A stretch of 64,000 bases of DNA from Malachius bipustulatus (lineage: Eukaryota; Arthropoda; Insecta; Coleoptera; Melyridae). The stretch spans positions 26,015,162 through 26,079,161 of the forward strand of contig OU342637.1 in NCBI GenBank assembly GCA_910589415.1. The letters run 5' to 3'. Positions within the stretch are counted from its first letter, which is position 1; every line of letters begins with the position of its first letter. Below the pieces are notes generated by a model. That model saw only the letters and a list, made by a program, of their open reading frames with translations, did no database searches and had not been told where the DNA came from. This document shows positions 38,331-49,590 of this stretch, one piece after another. The translations under genes and the position numbers were made by a program.

Positions 38331-40395
38331 CTTGAATACGAAAATTTACACCCAACAAAGAAAGTTTTAATTATCAAATAATCCTTTCAAACATAATTAA
38401 CGGTTTTTTTTTTATTGTTGCCCAGGAGTTCAAAGTTAGATCAACTCTGATCCCTCAGGAAGTAATAATGTCAAGCCGACACCATCGTCACGTCGCCTCA
38501 CATAATAACAATTCATAAGTCGAGACAACATACTTCCCGAGCAGTTCCTCCGAGATTCCTCGAAGTTTCGGTGCATGGTGTGTAATTTCTGTTTCCCCAG
38601 TGTGCCCAACTAATCTTCCCAGTTTCCGTCTTTTAGTTAAACATAACAACCGTGATCAGACAGCGGAGAACATTAACATGCAACGCGGCCCCGCCGGTAA
38701 TTTAAGGACGAGCTCTGCACTTTGCGTGACTCCGAAACTTGTACCCGTCCAGGAACATCCCCCCCGCGGCGTTCGTCTTAAATCTTAGAGTGAACGAAGG
38801 TGTCTAGACACCCGGTTTCATTGGTCATTGGATAATACATTTATTATGAGTAATAAAACTGGAACCAGAACGTAAGATGGAAACGTGTAGCGAAGCGAGA
38901 GTGAATTGATGTGATAAACATAAACATGCAGTAACGGTTACCTCCCATCTCCAAGTTGATGTTTAAGGAACCACAACAGGAATTACGTAGCAAGTAAGGG
39001 TGTCAGGGACTATTTGGGGTGAAAAGCCGTCGGGGGCAGTAAATCTCAGTGAGCCCCTCCAACCACACTGTAAACTTCCTCGCGCCAGGAAACGGGCGGA
39101 CTTCCGCCCCGACGAATTATTATATGAGGTAACTCTTATTTCCAGACCAGAGGTCAAGCCAAAAGGTTTCCAGTAACAAAGGATGCCAGTTATTGAAAGA
39201 AATTACATCAACGTCTAAAAATAAAAAATAATCAACTTATGCTCATTTACTTACAAGCGAACATTTATAATGGGAAACAATGCTTGAAAATGTGTTTGTG
39301 TTGTTTCCCTCCCGCCCCTAACACATTGTCACGACTTATGAATGCGCGATATTAATTTTAAAAAGCCTTTATGCAAACAGAACATGTCGCGAGAGGGGGG
39401 GGGGGGCGATGCCGCGCTCGAAAAATAACTGCGGTATTATTTCGACCATAAACCGGACATTTTAGGGGAGAATTAACTTTACGAGAGTCGCGAGATTTTA
39501 TTAATCTGCTATTTATGTCCCCAATCGAATGAAACTATATCCGGGCGGAAAAAGTCGCGGTCGGCTGACATAACTTTTTACGGTCCGGCCTGGACGTAAA
39601 AACGGCCATATCTGCACTCTTAAATAACTACCCTGACGCATAAAACGACCCATTGACGTCCGGCCCTCGTCTAATAAAAAGACCTTCGTGGATCCTAATA
39701 AAAATGGCATGTGCCGCGAATGATTTTTCACTACACGCAAAAAATGCTGCGAAATTTAGATCATATAAAAAATAAGCATTTCGTTATGAAAACGGACGGA
39801 GATATCGAGGAACACGACATCTCCGAGTGCTGATCGGAATACCCGCCCCCTTCCCATTCATACGGCGAGATGAGCCGGTCCTCATGCACCCAGTCGGATG
39901 AGTTGAATCCGCGGTGAGTTGAACCCGTTGTTTCGCCTCGCAAATAACGGCAAGGAAGATCGCAAAAACCGCGGGTAAGCAGCGGCTAAGACATAGACAG
40001 ACAGCACTAATAAATGATTGTGTAGGGGCTTCTAGGGGCCATGAATCTTCCAGTTTCAATCATCCCTTACAAAATTAACGAGACAACGACAGAAATCTAG
40101 AGCTTGGGACGAGACATAAAAATGGGAATGAGGCAGGATACGAGTTTTCGGCTAGCGAAACCTGGTCAGGTAGAGGCAAGTGAGTTATTTCCGGAGGCTC
40201 TAAGTGAGATTATGGCATCGATATTGTCGAATCAGGTGTTTTTCTACGGAAATGTCATGTACCTGACCGGCCTCTTTACTCAAAATATCCCGCGCTTTAA
40301 GCATCCCCTCATAGATGCCCCGAACTCTAATAGGAAGATGAAAAAAATTGATAGAATGAGGGTGTGTTTATGTGAATGATTGAATGAGCGAGTGA
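38331..40395. other. groucho intron, no gene recognised
   Basis: No exon or RNA gene is seen. A G12 run lies at 39395-39406. The part at 39480-40060 is open on the minus strand in short overlapping frames without family resemblance. Confidence 0.5.
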
Positions 40396-40431
40396 GTGAG
40401 TGAAAGAGAGAGAGAGAGAGGGGGGGGGGGG
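40396..40431 (+). repeat. GA microsatellite running into G12
   Basis: GTGAGTGAGTGAAAGAGAGAG leads directly into a run of twelve G residues (40420-40431). It lies at the left edge of the ~400-bp repeat array. Confidence 0.85.
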
Positions 40432-41790
40432 AGAGCTCGCCCGAAGAGGAGCAACAAAAGAACCCCAAAATCTCGATATTAGAGAGCTGAGGTACGAGTC
40501 ACGAACATCTTTTTGGACACCATTTTTTTATGGGTCCCAAATCCACATTTGACATCAAAGAATTTTCTCGTACAAGACACCCCCATGAAGATCAAGACCG
40601 GGTAAACAGCAAATCGGAACAACCCTCCAAGACCAAGGTGGCTGTTCCTGTAAAACCACTAACCCCACGACCCCAGAGAGCACCACTTTTGAGTAGTGGC
40701 TCATGAAACATCGAAGTCCCTAATGTATGAGGATTTTTTCTTGTGGTCGTGGTGTTGTATTTTTTGACTTTTTCTAAAACGAGTACACTTGCTTGTGCAT
40801 TTTTTTTTGAGCGGGTGTGCGCGTGTGTGTGTATGAGAAAAGAGAGAGGCCTCGGCCGAAGAGGGGCAAAATCTCGAGTTTAAGAGAGTTGAGGTAAGAA
40901 GAGCAGCACGCCTCTGAGTTTTCGTGATGGGCTCCAAATCCACACTTGATACTAAAGAATCGTCTCCTACAAGACACCCACATGAAGATCACCACCGGGC
41001 AAACAGCCAAATTGGAACAACCACTCAAGACCAAGATGGCTGTTCCTGTAAAACCACTAACCCCACCATCCCAGAGAGCACCACTTTTGAGTAGTGGCTC
41101 ATGAAACATCGAAGTCCCTAATGTATGCGGATTTTTTCTTATGGTAGTGGTGTTGTCTTTTTTGACTTTTTCTACAGCGAGTACACTTGCTTGTGCATTC
41201 TTTTGAGCAGGTGTGCATGTGTGTGTACTGTGTAAGAGAAAAGAGGGGAGCCTTGGCCGAAGAGGGGCAAAAATAACCCCAAAATCTTGAGTTTAAGAGA
41301 ACTGAGGTGGGTGCTGCGGTAGTGCTGAGTAGGAGAAAGCTTAATGATGCTCGTGACAAGTTCAAGTTTTTCCAGTGGAACTTTTTTCCAGTAAATCTGA
41401 ATTGTGTTGAATTTTTGGTTCTTCCTCTTAGGGTTGTGGGTGTGTGCGCATTTCTTTTGGGCATGTTTTAGAGCTACTTAATGTAGCCAGAATGATGAGA
41501 AAAAGGGCCCCAAAATCCCTAAATTAGAGATCTGAGGTACGTGTCACACTGAACATCTCTGGTGCAACTTTTTCCGGTGGAAATTTTCTTCAATAAAGCC
41601 GAATTGAGTTGAATTTTTGCTTCTTCCTCTGAGGGCTGTGAGTGTATGCGAATTTTTTCTTGGGCACGTTATAGAGCTACTTCATATTGCCCGAACTGTG
41701 GGAAAAAGAGCCTCAAAATCAAGAGATTAAAGAGTTGAGCACCTCTGGTTCAAGTTTTCCAGTTGAAATTTTTGATAATAAAACTGAATT
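40432..41790 (+). repeat. ~400-bp tandem repeat with shorter derivative units
   Basis: Landmark CATGAAACATCGAAGTCCCT occurs at 40702 and 41100, 398 bp apart. CCGAAGAGGGGCAAAA occurs near 40857 and 41257, and a variant near 40440. Two full units are followed by units of about 200-230 bp that keep AAAATC-TTAGAGA-CTGAGGT and the GAATTG-GTTGAATTTTTG segment (from about 41340 on). Minus-strand frames of 80-120 codons across the array arise from the duplication and are not conserved as protein. Confidence 0.88.
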
Positions 41791-43552
41791 GTGTTGCATA
41801 TTTGGTGTTTCCTCTTAGTATTGCCTTTTATACAGCGAGTCTTGTGCCTTACTTTTGGTCGGGCACGATGCCAAAAATTCAATAGAAGCTTCAAATTATA
41901 TCATCGATTCCTCTCAGCTTATCCAGATATCTTTACATATGGCCCAAATGTCAAACACGGCTGCCAAAATATAAACAAGAGAGAAGACAACAGGTTTTAA
42001 GCATTACAACCAAATATCTAATACTCCTATATTGCCAGTAGGGGTCTCGAGAGGGACGAAATAATACAGTGCAGACATACAGGCGTCTATCTCCCTCTTG
42101 CAACTACTTCGAGTCCTGCGCGCATGTCCGAAAATTGAACACGCCCACGAGCGCGCATCAGATTCAGCTGACTCGACCATTTCGACCCACCAGAATCGTG
42201 ACGCTTGCGCACAACGGGTCGAGTAGTCTAAAAAGAGACAGAAGTTAGTTGTTTCCTGTCCCACTTAGTCTGTTACACTTCCACTTATGAGCGATAGTAA
42301 TCTAGAAAAGGTTTGAAAAGTTGATATTAGACCGAATCTCAAATAAAAGCAACAAAACACGAATGACGGCACTAACTGGTTGCCATTGCCAAAATGCTGC
42401 TTTACTGTATAGTAGGGAATCAATATTTTCGTACACACAAAAGTTCAATGCGTGAAATGTACGAATGAATGAATGAATAAATAACATCCCGGATCTAAAA
42501 AATCGCGGACCCTAAAATAAACAAATCCACCGAAGCGAAGCATCCGACCAAGCAGGAGAAGATGAAATCTTTTCCCAGATCGCAAATCCGGAGTGCGAGG
42601 ATACATCGCGCGCGGGACCTCCTGGGTAATAAAATTATTTGAATTTGAAATCAAGTCACCCAAGGGAACGCCTATCGGCTTCACGTGTGACAGGAATACG
42701 CTCGGAGGCAGGGGTTGAAACGAGGGGGACGGAGGGGGCGAGAGACGGGACCGTGTCGAGGGGTGTGTTAATTGCCATCCGTAAGGGATCCATCCATCTA
42801 CACCAAGTCACCACCCCCGTCTTGGTTGTCGCATGTGTCGCTCTGTGTTCGCATGTGTAGGGGCGACGCGTTGTTTATACATGGCGCAGTCGGGTCGGGG
42901 GGGGACGGTTTGATGTTAAGCTCCCGATTTCAGAGTCCTCGTCAAGTGTTAGTGACTCGACTTTATGGGGGGAACGTTATGCTCGCTCGCCATAGATTGC
43001 ATTATTCATGCCACTTTACCGCTGATCACGTAACGCTTATTAGGTTATTAATTTTAAAGGTCGGTTAGCTTCTTTTTGATTGTTTGATTTATTGGGCGTT
43101 TAAAAATTATACCTTTAAAATTGTCAGAGCATATTTTATATTCAAAGTTTGACAGACTGTCTATAACCTAATGCAAGTTTAACCTGCAGGGATACTAAAT
43201 AATTGAATAGCAGGAAATAACTGAAAATATCAGTATCCTGCTCTCTCTGGAAGCGGGAAAATAAACCTAGAATCTAGTTGCAGCGTAACTTTCAACTGAA
43301 CGAGAGGGCATTATAAATTATAACAAGAGCAGATAAGCCCCTACAAAGTAGAATTTCATGTAGGGATTTGCTGGCGGAAAATAATAAAACCGTTCTTTCA
43401 CGTTCTGCCAACTGATGAGGGATTTAAATTTCAGCGGCCACAAAGCGAACAAAGCAACTAGCGGCGCGCGGGAGGAACGACGTATGAATTTATCATCGCG
43501 GAATAATTAATTAATAACATGGTGGTTAAGTTGCGCGGTTAAGGAGGCTTAC
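41791..43552. other. groucho intron, no feature recognised
   Basis: Sequence between the tandem array and the exon at 43553. No further exon, RNA gene or repeat was recognised. Confidence 0.5.
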
Positions 43553-43597
43553 CTGTTTATGCATTTCCACGTTCAATCCGTAAGACATCTCGTAATA
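43553..43597 (-). CDS. groucho/TLE co-repressor, 15-codon Q-domain exon
   Basis: A micro-exon of 45 nt, phase 0 at both ends. On the minus strand it lies between acceptor TTTTCTGTTTCAG and donor GTAAGC. It encodes YYEMSYGLNVEMHKQ, one of the most conserved strings of the Groucho/TLE Q domain. Although very short, the exact protein match and the in-frame joins to both neighbours make it certain. It sits between a 25.6-kb intron downstream and a 4.4-kb intron upstream. Confidence 0.97.
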
Positions 43598-43769
43598 CTG
43601 AAACAGAAAAAAGTTAATTAATTAATTAATACTGAAAGAAAAGTTAAAAGACAGGGCTCGATTCCCGACTCGATTCAAAAATTTATGCTCGATTGTCAAA
43701 TAATATAAAGCCAACTTTTTAGTAAATAATAAGAGCACTAAATGCTTGGAAAAAAATTTTCTGTAATTT

Positions 43770-44730
43770 TTTTGGTCCTTTGAGCCGGATAATTTACAGT
43801 CATCATAAGTGCATTTATGAGTAAAAGACTTGCACTTGCTGAAAATAGTAAGTTTCGCCATAAAACAGTTTCATTTTGTACTCGGACTAAGCAGAATGTA
43901 AAAATTTCAAAGTTAAATGTGACAGAAACGTCGAATAAAACATGTCGGTAACAATCCAGAAGCGGAACCGAAAATGAAACGCAAAACTGCCAGCTGTTAA
44001 GAACAACTGTTTCCGAGCAGAACCGAATTCACCTATTACCGATTTAAATATGTGACACTTGTTTGACAAATTTAATATTTTAGAGCAAACATTTGCCATT
44101 TGGTCCTTTGATCCGGATAATTGACAGTCATCGTGAGGACATTTACGAGTAAAAAAGACTTGCACTTGCTGAAAAATGGCATTTCTTGATTACGGCTCGT
44201 TCACAATTTCCGCAATCATCTATGAAGTCCTCCTTTGCTGAAACTTGCCAATACAGCATTCTAGTGTTCAACTTCTTGTCCTTCGAGCCTGATTCACTTG
44301 ATTTATTTATCATGTCATCGTGATAGCATTTATGAGTAAAAAAGACTTGCACTTGCCGAAAAATGGTCAGTTTCGCTATAAAACAAATTCATTTTGTACT
44401 CTGATCGAATTCAAATCATTTTTGAGAATCTTTGGATTTAATTATTAATGTTATTTTTCTTTTCGCTCAATCACAGTTGCGGTAGTGCATCTATGAAGAA
44501 TACGACGTCGTTCACATCTGCGGAAACATGCCATAACAGCGTACTCTACAACACAATTTCAACTTCTGGTCCTTCGAGCCTGATTCACTTGACACAAATC
44601 AATTCCATCTTATAAAAATGTCTCACTCTGAGATGATCAGAGCTGCTATTAAAATATTGATACGTCGGTGTTAAGAGGATCCGCTCTTTTCAATTTGTAC
44701 CAATTAAACGAAAGTTTGGTATTTCGAGCC
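43770..44730 (-). repeat. Local repeat family with GGTCCTTYGAGCC core
   Basis: GGTCCTTTGAGCCGGAT or variants begin near 43774, 44102, 44277 and 44568, with a weaker form near 44716. The best copies continue with CAGTCATC, CATTTATGAGTAAA and GACTTGCACTTGCTGAAAA. Spacing is irregular (328, 175 and 291 bp), so units have been partly deleted. A further copy lies at 45990. Confidence 0.85.
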
Positions 44731-47700
44731 TAATTTATCAATTAAATCAAAATGAGTGAATTATAATCAAATTGTTTGTGTTTTTCTCAATGGATTGTTT
44801 TCACTCACTGATTTGTCTACGCCGGATTCAAATAAATAAATCATATGAGCTAATTTTAATGAATTTATTGCAGAATTTGGCTTCTATGTTAAGCATGTAT
44901 TTTTTAAGAACATTTTCTGACTCAATGAGATCACCTGAATTCTGACAGAGAGGGTGATTTCTCGCTGGCACCTAGGCTGTTGTTGGGTTTTTGCGTCCAA
45001 AAACTTCTTCTCGAGTGAACAATGACAAACACTGATGGTATAGAGATGTTTGATTAGCCTGGAGGTTACGGTTAGTGAATTGCTGATCTTCCTTGATCGC
45101 CGAGGCAAACATTCTTTTATTTCTTTTACTGCACCTCAAATTTCTTTTGAACAACGTCAGGGAACAGATTGTACCCCCTTCCCCAGGGTAGTAGTAACTC
45201 TGAGCCCTCTATGTTTCTTTCTACCAAAGCCTCTAGTTCCGCCTAACGGTGTGCTCGTTTGTCTTACTGATTAAGAACGGTAATTTATCCACACAAAAAG
45301 GTTATTATTACTATTATTATCGAGTTACCACAGATTATGTTCTTTCTCTCTCGATCTCTCTGGTACTTTTCGTCTATCTCGCGGTCTATCTAGTCTATTT
45401 GTCTAATACTCGTTCCTAGATCTTGTCTAATGGGCAAGGTTTCCACGAGACTAGATAATTACCGATAACCTGAACCTCTCAGAAGCATTACGGCTAATTA
45501 AGTATATTTGTGTACGAGCCCCGGAGCCTGAATATGGTCGGAGTTTCTTCACACGCTCTCGATAAGCCTCAGCGCTGTCTTGAAAAAAAATTGCTCCGGC
45601 GGTTACTTGCATGTCATCGAGCAAATTGCATAATCATCTCCGTTCTCAAAGCATTAAGTCAGTCATTCTGGGATAGGAAATACTTGGAGCTGTGTATATA
45701 ACTAATTATTGTTCATCAAGGTATGAGCACTTGATAGAGCAATTAACCGCATTCAGATTTACACTAATATCTCAGTTATGCCGAGGCGGTGTTTTACGAG
45801 TATATCGCTTGTCATTTAACTGTCGACAAATAATTATTCAACGCCCACTATTGTTATTATAAGCGTTTTGTTACGCTATTATTTAATATCGTTTGATCAT
45901 TTACTGCTGATATTGCAAAATAACAAAAAAACTGAATGACATATTTCTTAAAGGACATTCGTTTAACCAATTCATCATTTTCACCATCTGGTCCTTCGAG
46001 CCGGATAATTGACAATCATCATTACTGCGTTAATGTCTAAAAAAGACTTACACTTGCTGAAAATGAATAATATTCTTTTTTTAAATGGTCATCATTCTTT
46101 TCAATACTGTTCAGAACCGTTGTCACCTCTTCAATGAGATTTTGTTCTCATCGTAGCCTAAGCGCAGAGCTCCAAAGTTCCGAAATTCAATTTAAAATTA
46201 TATAAATTAAACGCACAGATATGCATAACAACCCATGTTCTCACGTTAGCTCGATTCATATCCCGAGCCAACCGTGAAAACAGCCCAATGTGGTTAATTG
46301 CAAATTATAGTCTAACTTTAACCGGAGATTTAAACATGAAGAGAAAGCTGGTTTATTATTTACGAGGAGGCAGGTTAATTTGCATACCGTTGCCATAATG
46401 GTTAATCTTCCCACTGTGATTTTTTAACAAGAAATCCGTGTATACACCAGAGAAGAGAGAAGGCTCCCTCCCGGTATTCGGCTAATTGATTGACCAAACC
46501 AGAAGACTGAAATGTGAATAATTAATTACATTCCGCGATAACTAATATTAAGAATGACTGCTGCTAGCTGGAAGCGGTGTCGGTGTAACAAATGACCGGC
46601 TGGCATTCAACTGCAACTATAAACAGCCGTTTCGATGATAATAAAGAAGTTAGAGAGAAAAAAACAGGTGTCGTAATCTTTGTCACAGGAAAATTAAATT
46701 ATACATTAATAATAATTTAAAGTGACATGCTTGTTTGTCTTGGATTTATAATTGTCTCGCCGAGATCTGAATAAATAACAAATTTGCTTTTATAGTCGTA
46801 ATTAAACGTAGAAGTGATTATGATTTGATATTTAAACTTAGCCGGCTTGGTGGTTTTATTGTTTCACGAAGTATTTTATTCGCAACATTTATATCGTCAC
46901 AAGTTACGGTCCCCCGGTAACAATTGCATCCGATAAGGGTCCAAAATTTGTTACTCTGAGTATTATTATACTCAAAAAGTACGAGCGATAACGAGGATAG
47001 GCGAGGTTAACTTAGTCTCAACTATCCCACTTCTGTATGTGAATAATTATTTTGGAATTCTCTTTCAATATCCCGCTGCCTGGTCATTAAATCACCGGGG
47101 AAAAAATCTCATTCACTCTCATTTACAGGATATATGAAAAATCGATATCAATACTGAAATTATCAGCACATTAATACGATTTCAATAATCAAGCATTAGC
47201 TTAAAAACTCATTACTCTATCAGATCTGGGTGCGTTCATGGACACGTAATAATGGATCAGCACCACCCCATCCACATTCAAACCTGAACCTCTGGGTATA
47301 TAGATACGAGCCCATCAAGATATTGTTAATGTAACAACTCCCTTCGTACGATAAAATCATTACATTATTAGTTATTACCCAGATACCAGCATAGATAGGC
47401 AGGAAATTACTTCTTTATAGCGTACAGTTATATCCTAACCCGTTATTAAAATAAGTACGATTAAATAATTACGCTTAATTATAATGCCGGTGAAAACTAA
47501 CTTGAGTAATTTCCAGTTTCATGATAGCATTAAGTAAGTATTCTCATTACGTTATGATTACTCTCTGAGAGATAGCACACCTAGGTGTGTATGAATTACA
47601 CAGCAGCATATTATTGTAGCCTTTATGATGAGGGAAAACGTTCATTTGTATTTTAATTGCTCTTAAGAATTTTACTATGAAACTTGATGAGAAAAAAATA

Positions 47701-47958
47701 TAAATCTTAATAGAAGACAAATTTTTACTGACATTAACGATTTATAACGTTTCTCAATAAATTAATATTCATTATGTTATAAATTGGCGCCCAGCCTGGG
47801 GCCAATTTATGACGTTTATTCTTCGTTATAACGATGCCTATCTTAAAATAATATAAATCGAGTACTATCTCTAAATAGTGAAGCTTCTAGGACCAAGAAG
47901 GGCTCCAACAAGTCTTTTAAGATATTACAATGACAATTAATTTAAAAAAAGTACTCAC
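44731..47958. other. groucho intron, mostly featureless
   Basis: Intron between the exons at 43553 and 47959. Apart from the repeat copy at 45988-46065, no exon, RNA gene or element is recognised. Confidence 0.5.
45988..46065 (-). repeat. Distal copy of the GGTCCTTYGAGCC repeat
   Basis: It contains TGGTCCTTCGAGCCGGATAA, GACAATCATC and GACTTACACTTGCTGAAAAT in the same order as the 43.8-44.6-kb copies, 1.4 kb away from the cluster. Confidence 0.85.
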
Positions 47959-48022
47959 CATTACGTAGTGCCTTTGGATTTCAATTTTTTCACTAGCGAG
48001 TTTTTCACAGTCGAGCTTCAGA
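47959..48022 (-). CDS. groucho/TLE co-repressor, Q-domain exon (first helix)
   Basis: A 64-nt exon with acceptor TTTGTTTCAG and donor GTGAGT. Its first base completes an Asn codon split with the previous exon (AA|T). The following 21 codons read LKLDCEKLASEKIEIQRHYV-M. This is the first amphipathic helix of the Groucho/TLE Q domain, with leucines spaced for a coiled coil. The match to known family members is nearly complete. The exon is separated from the upstream one by an intron of only 57 bp. Confidence 0.97.
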
Positions 48023-48079
48023 CTGAAACAAATTTTCATATATAACTCTCGGTACTTTCAAGTCATTCTTGTAACTTAC

Positions 48080-48177
48080 TTGTGGTACTGAGCTTGGAGG
48101 AAATTGAATTCTTCTTTGATCCTGTCACAGGACTCCACGACGGTGAACTTGAATGGCTGACCGGGCTGCGGTGGACC
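48080..48177 (-). CDS. groucho/TLE co-repressor, second coding exon
   Basis: A 98-nt exon (32 codons plus two bases) with acceptor TTTTTATTGCAG and a consensus GTAAGT donor at 48079. The product is [15 protein letters not shown] followed by [17 protein letters not shown], the standard start of the Q domain after the short MYPSPVRHP-type leader of the family. It begins in phase 0, so the leader and start codon must come from another exon further right. I searched the right part of the window for that leader and did not find it. The 57-bp intron (48023-48079) to the next exon has normal splice sites. Confidence 0.97.
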
Positions 48178-48899
48178 CTGCAATAAAAATAAGAACATTT
48201 AGTATAAAAACATTAATGTAAACATTAATATAAACAATATAAAGCTATATTTGTAAACAAAACACCGAATTCCGCTCGATCCGCTTGCAAGGCAGGCAGG
48301 TAACAGTCGGTTAATCGCTCTAACGACATTATCAAATGTCAGTCTGGCTCGCGGATAAAAAATCCAGTAGTCGTGTATCATTTGTTCCCTCGAATAATTA
48401 ATTGCCGCGTTCAATTATAAAATGTAAATCGGGACAACACGTTCGTTTCACTTGTTTTACTGCAATTTGGTTGTTTTGTTTCGCCGTATTAATTACTTTC
48501 GGTGTTTTGCGAAAGCGGCCTAGATTACGTGGTAATTTATTTAATATACGAAAAGGTTGGAGTTTGATAGATATCCCGGTGATTTCAGCGTGCAAATAAA
48601 ACGCACCTGATTCTTTAGTGAATTAGGAATACAATAAATCCGGCTCAGAAACTAGTTGAAATAGCGATCAAGCTGAAAACTGTTTTCTAACATGAATCAG
48701 GTTGTAATGGGGACGCAAAAACGGTAGCAGAACGATCAGAAGGAGTCAGGGGAAAAATCCCAGGCTCCTTAAATCTCCTAAAGCAAGAGGATTAACCTCA
48801 AGAAAGATGTGCAGGAAAAGGAGACTTCTCAGGCCGCAACTAGTCTGTCAAACTCTAGTTGAGAAGCGATTGTGGGACTTAGAAGATCTGGTGAGTATA
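48178..48899. other. groucho intron start, no feature recognised
   Basis: Sequence immediately upstream of the second coding exon. No first exon is seen here. Short frames occur on both strands at 48200-48600. Confidence 0.5.
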
Positions 48900-49590
48900 A
48901 AATTTCATTTTAGCGGTTTTGAAATTCAGAAAATTTGAATTTTCGTAAATTAATAATTTTGTCTTACGAATATCTTGGCATGTTGGCGGATTTTGACCGA
49001 AATTCTGGTGTAGGGTAGTTTTTTGGACATATCTTATAATTTCTTCAATTTCATTCCAGAAAAGTTAAGTTTTCGTAAGTAAAAATAGTTCCTTACGAAA
49101 ACCTTGGCATGACGGCGGGTTTAGAAATTCTAGTTTTAAGTCATGTTTTGGCACATATCATTGTGGCGATTCTTATAATTTCCTCAATATCGTTCAAGAA
49201 AAGTATAATTTTCGTAAGTAAAAGACGAAATTAAGAAAATTACGAAAATTTTGGCATGCCGGAGGGTTCGGGTCGAAGTTCTGGTTTTGAGACGTTTTTT
49301 GGACATATCATTGTGTTGATTCTTTTAATTTCTTTAATTTCATTCCAGAAAAGTTGAATTTTCGTAAGTAAACGGACTTCCTTACGAAAATCTTGGCATG
49401 CCGGGTTGAAGTTTAGGTTTTCAGTCGTTTTTTGGGACATTATCGTTGTGGTGACGGAATTTCTTCAATTCCGTTCCAGAAAAGATGAATTTTCGTAAGT
49501 AAAAGACGGAATTACGAAAATTACGAAAACCTTGACATGCCGGAGGGTTCGGGACGAAATTCTGGTTTTGAGTCATTTTGATTATTAATT
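48900..49590 (+). repeat. 130-150-bp tandem repeat, five copies, with internal hairpins
   Basis: TTCCAGAAAAGTTGAATTTTCGTAAGTAAA-type segments, cut at variable bases, begin near 48930, 49058, 49197, 49347 and 49478. Each is followed after 8-15 bases by TTACGAAAA, so TTTTCGTAA and TTACGAAAA can pair as a small hairpin. Units continue with CTTGGCATGCCGG and a GGACATATC segment. Confidence 0.88.

Noticed and set aside
40701..41464. Minus-strand frames of 80-121 codons resembling each other
   Set aside because: The similarity follows from the ~400-bp DNA tandem repeat. Frames are disrupted differently in each unit, and no family is recognised.
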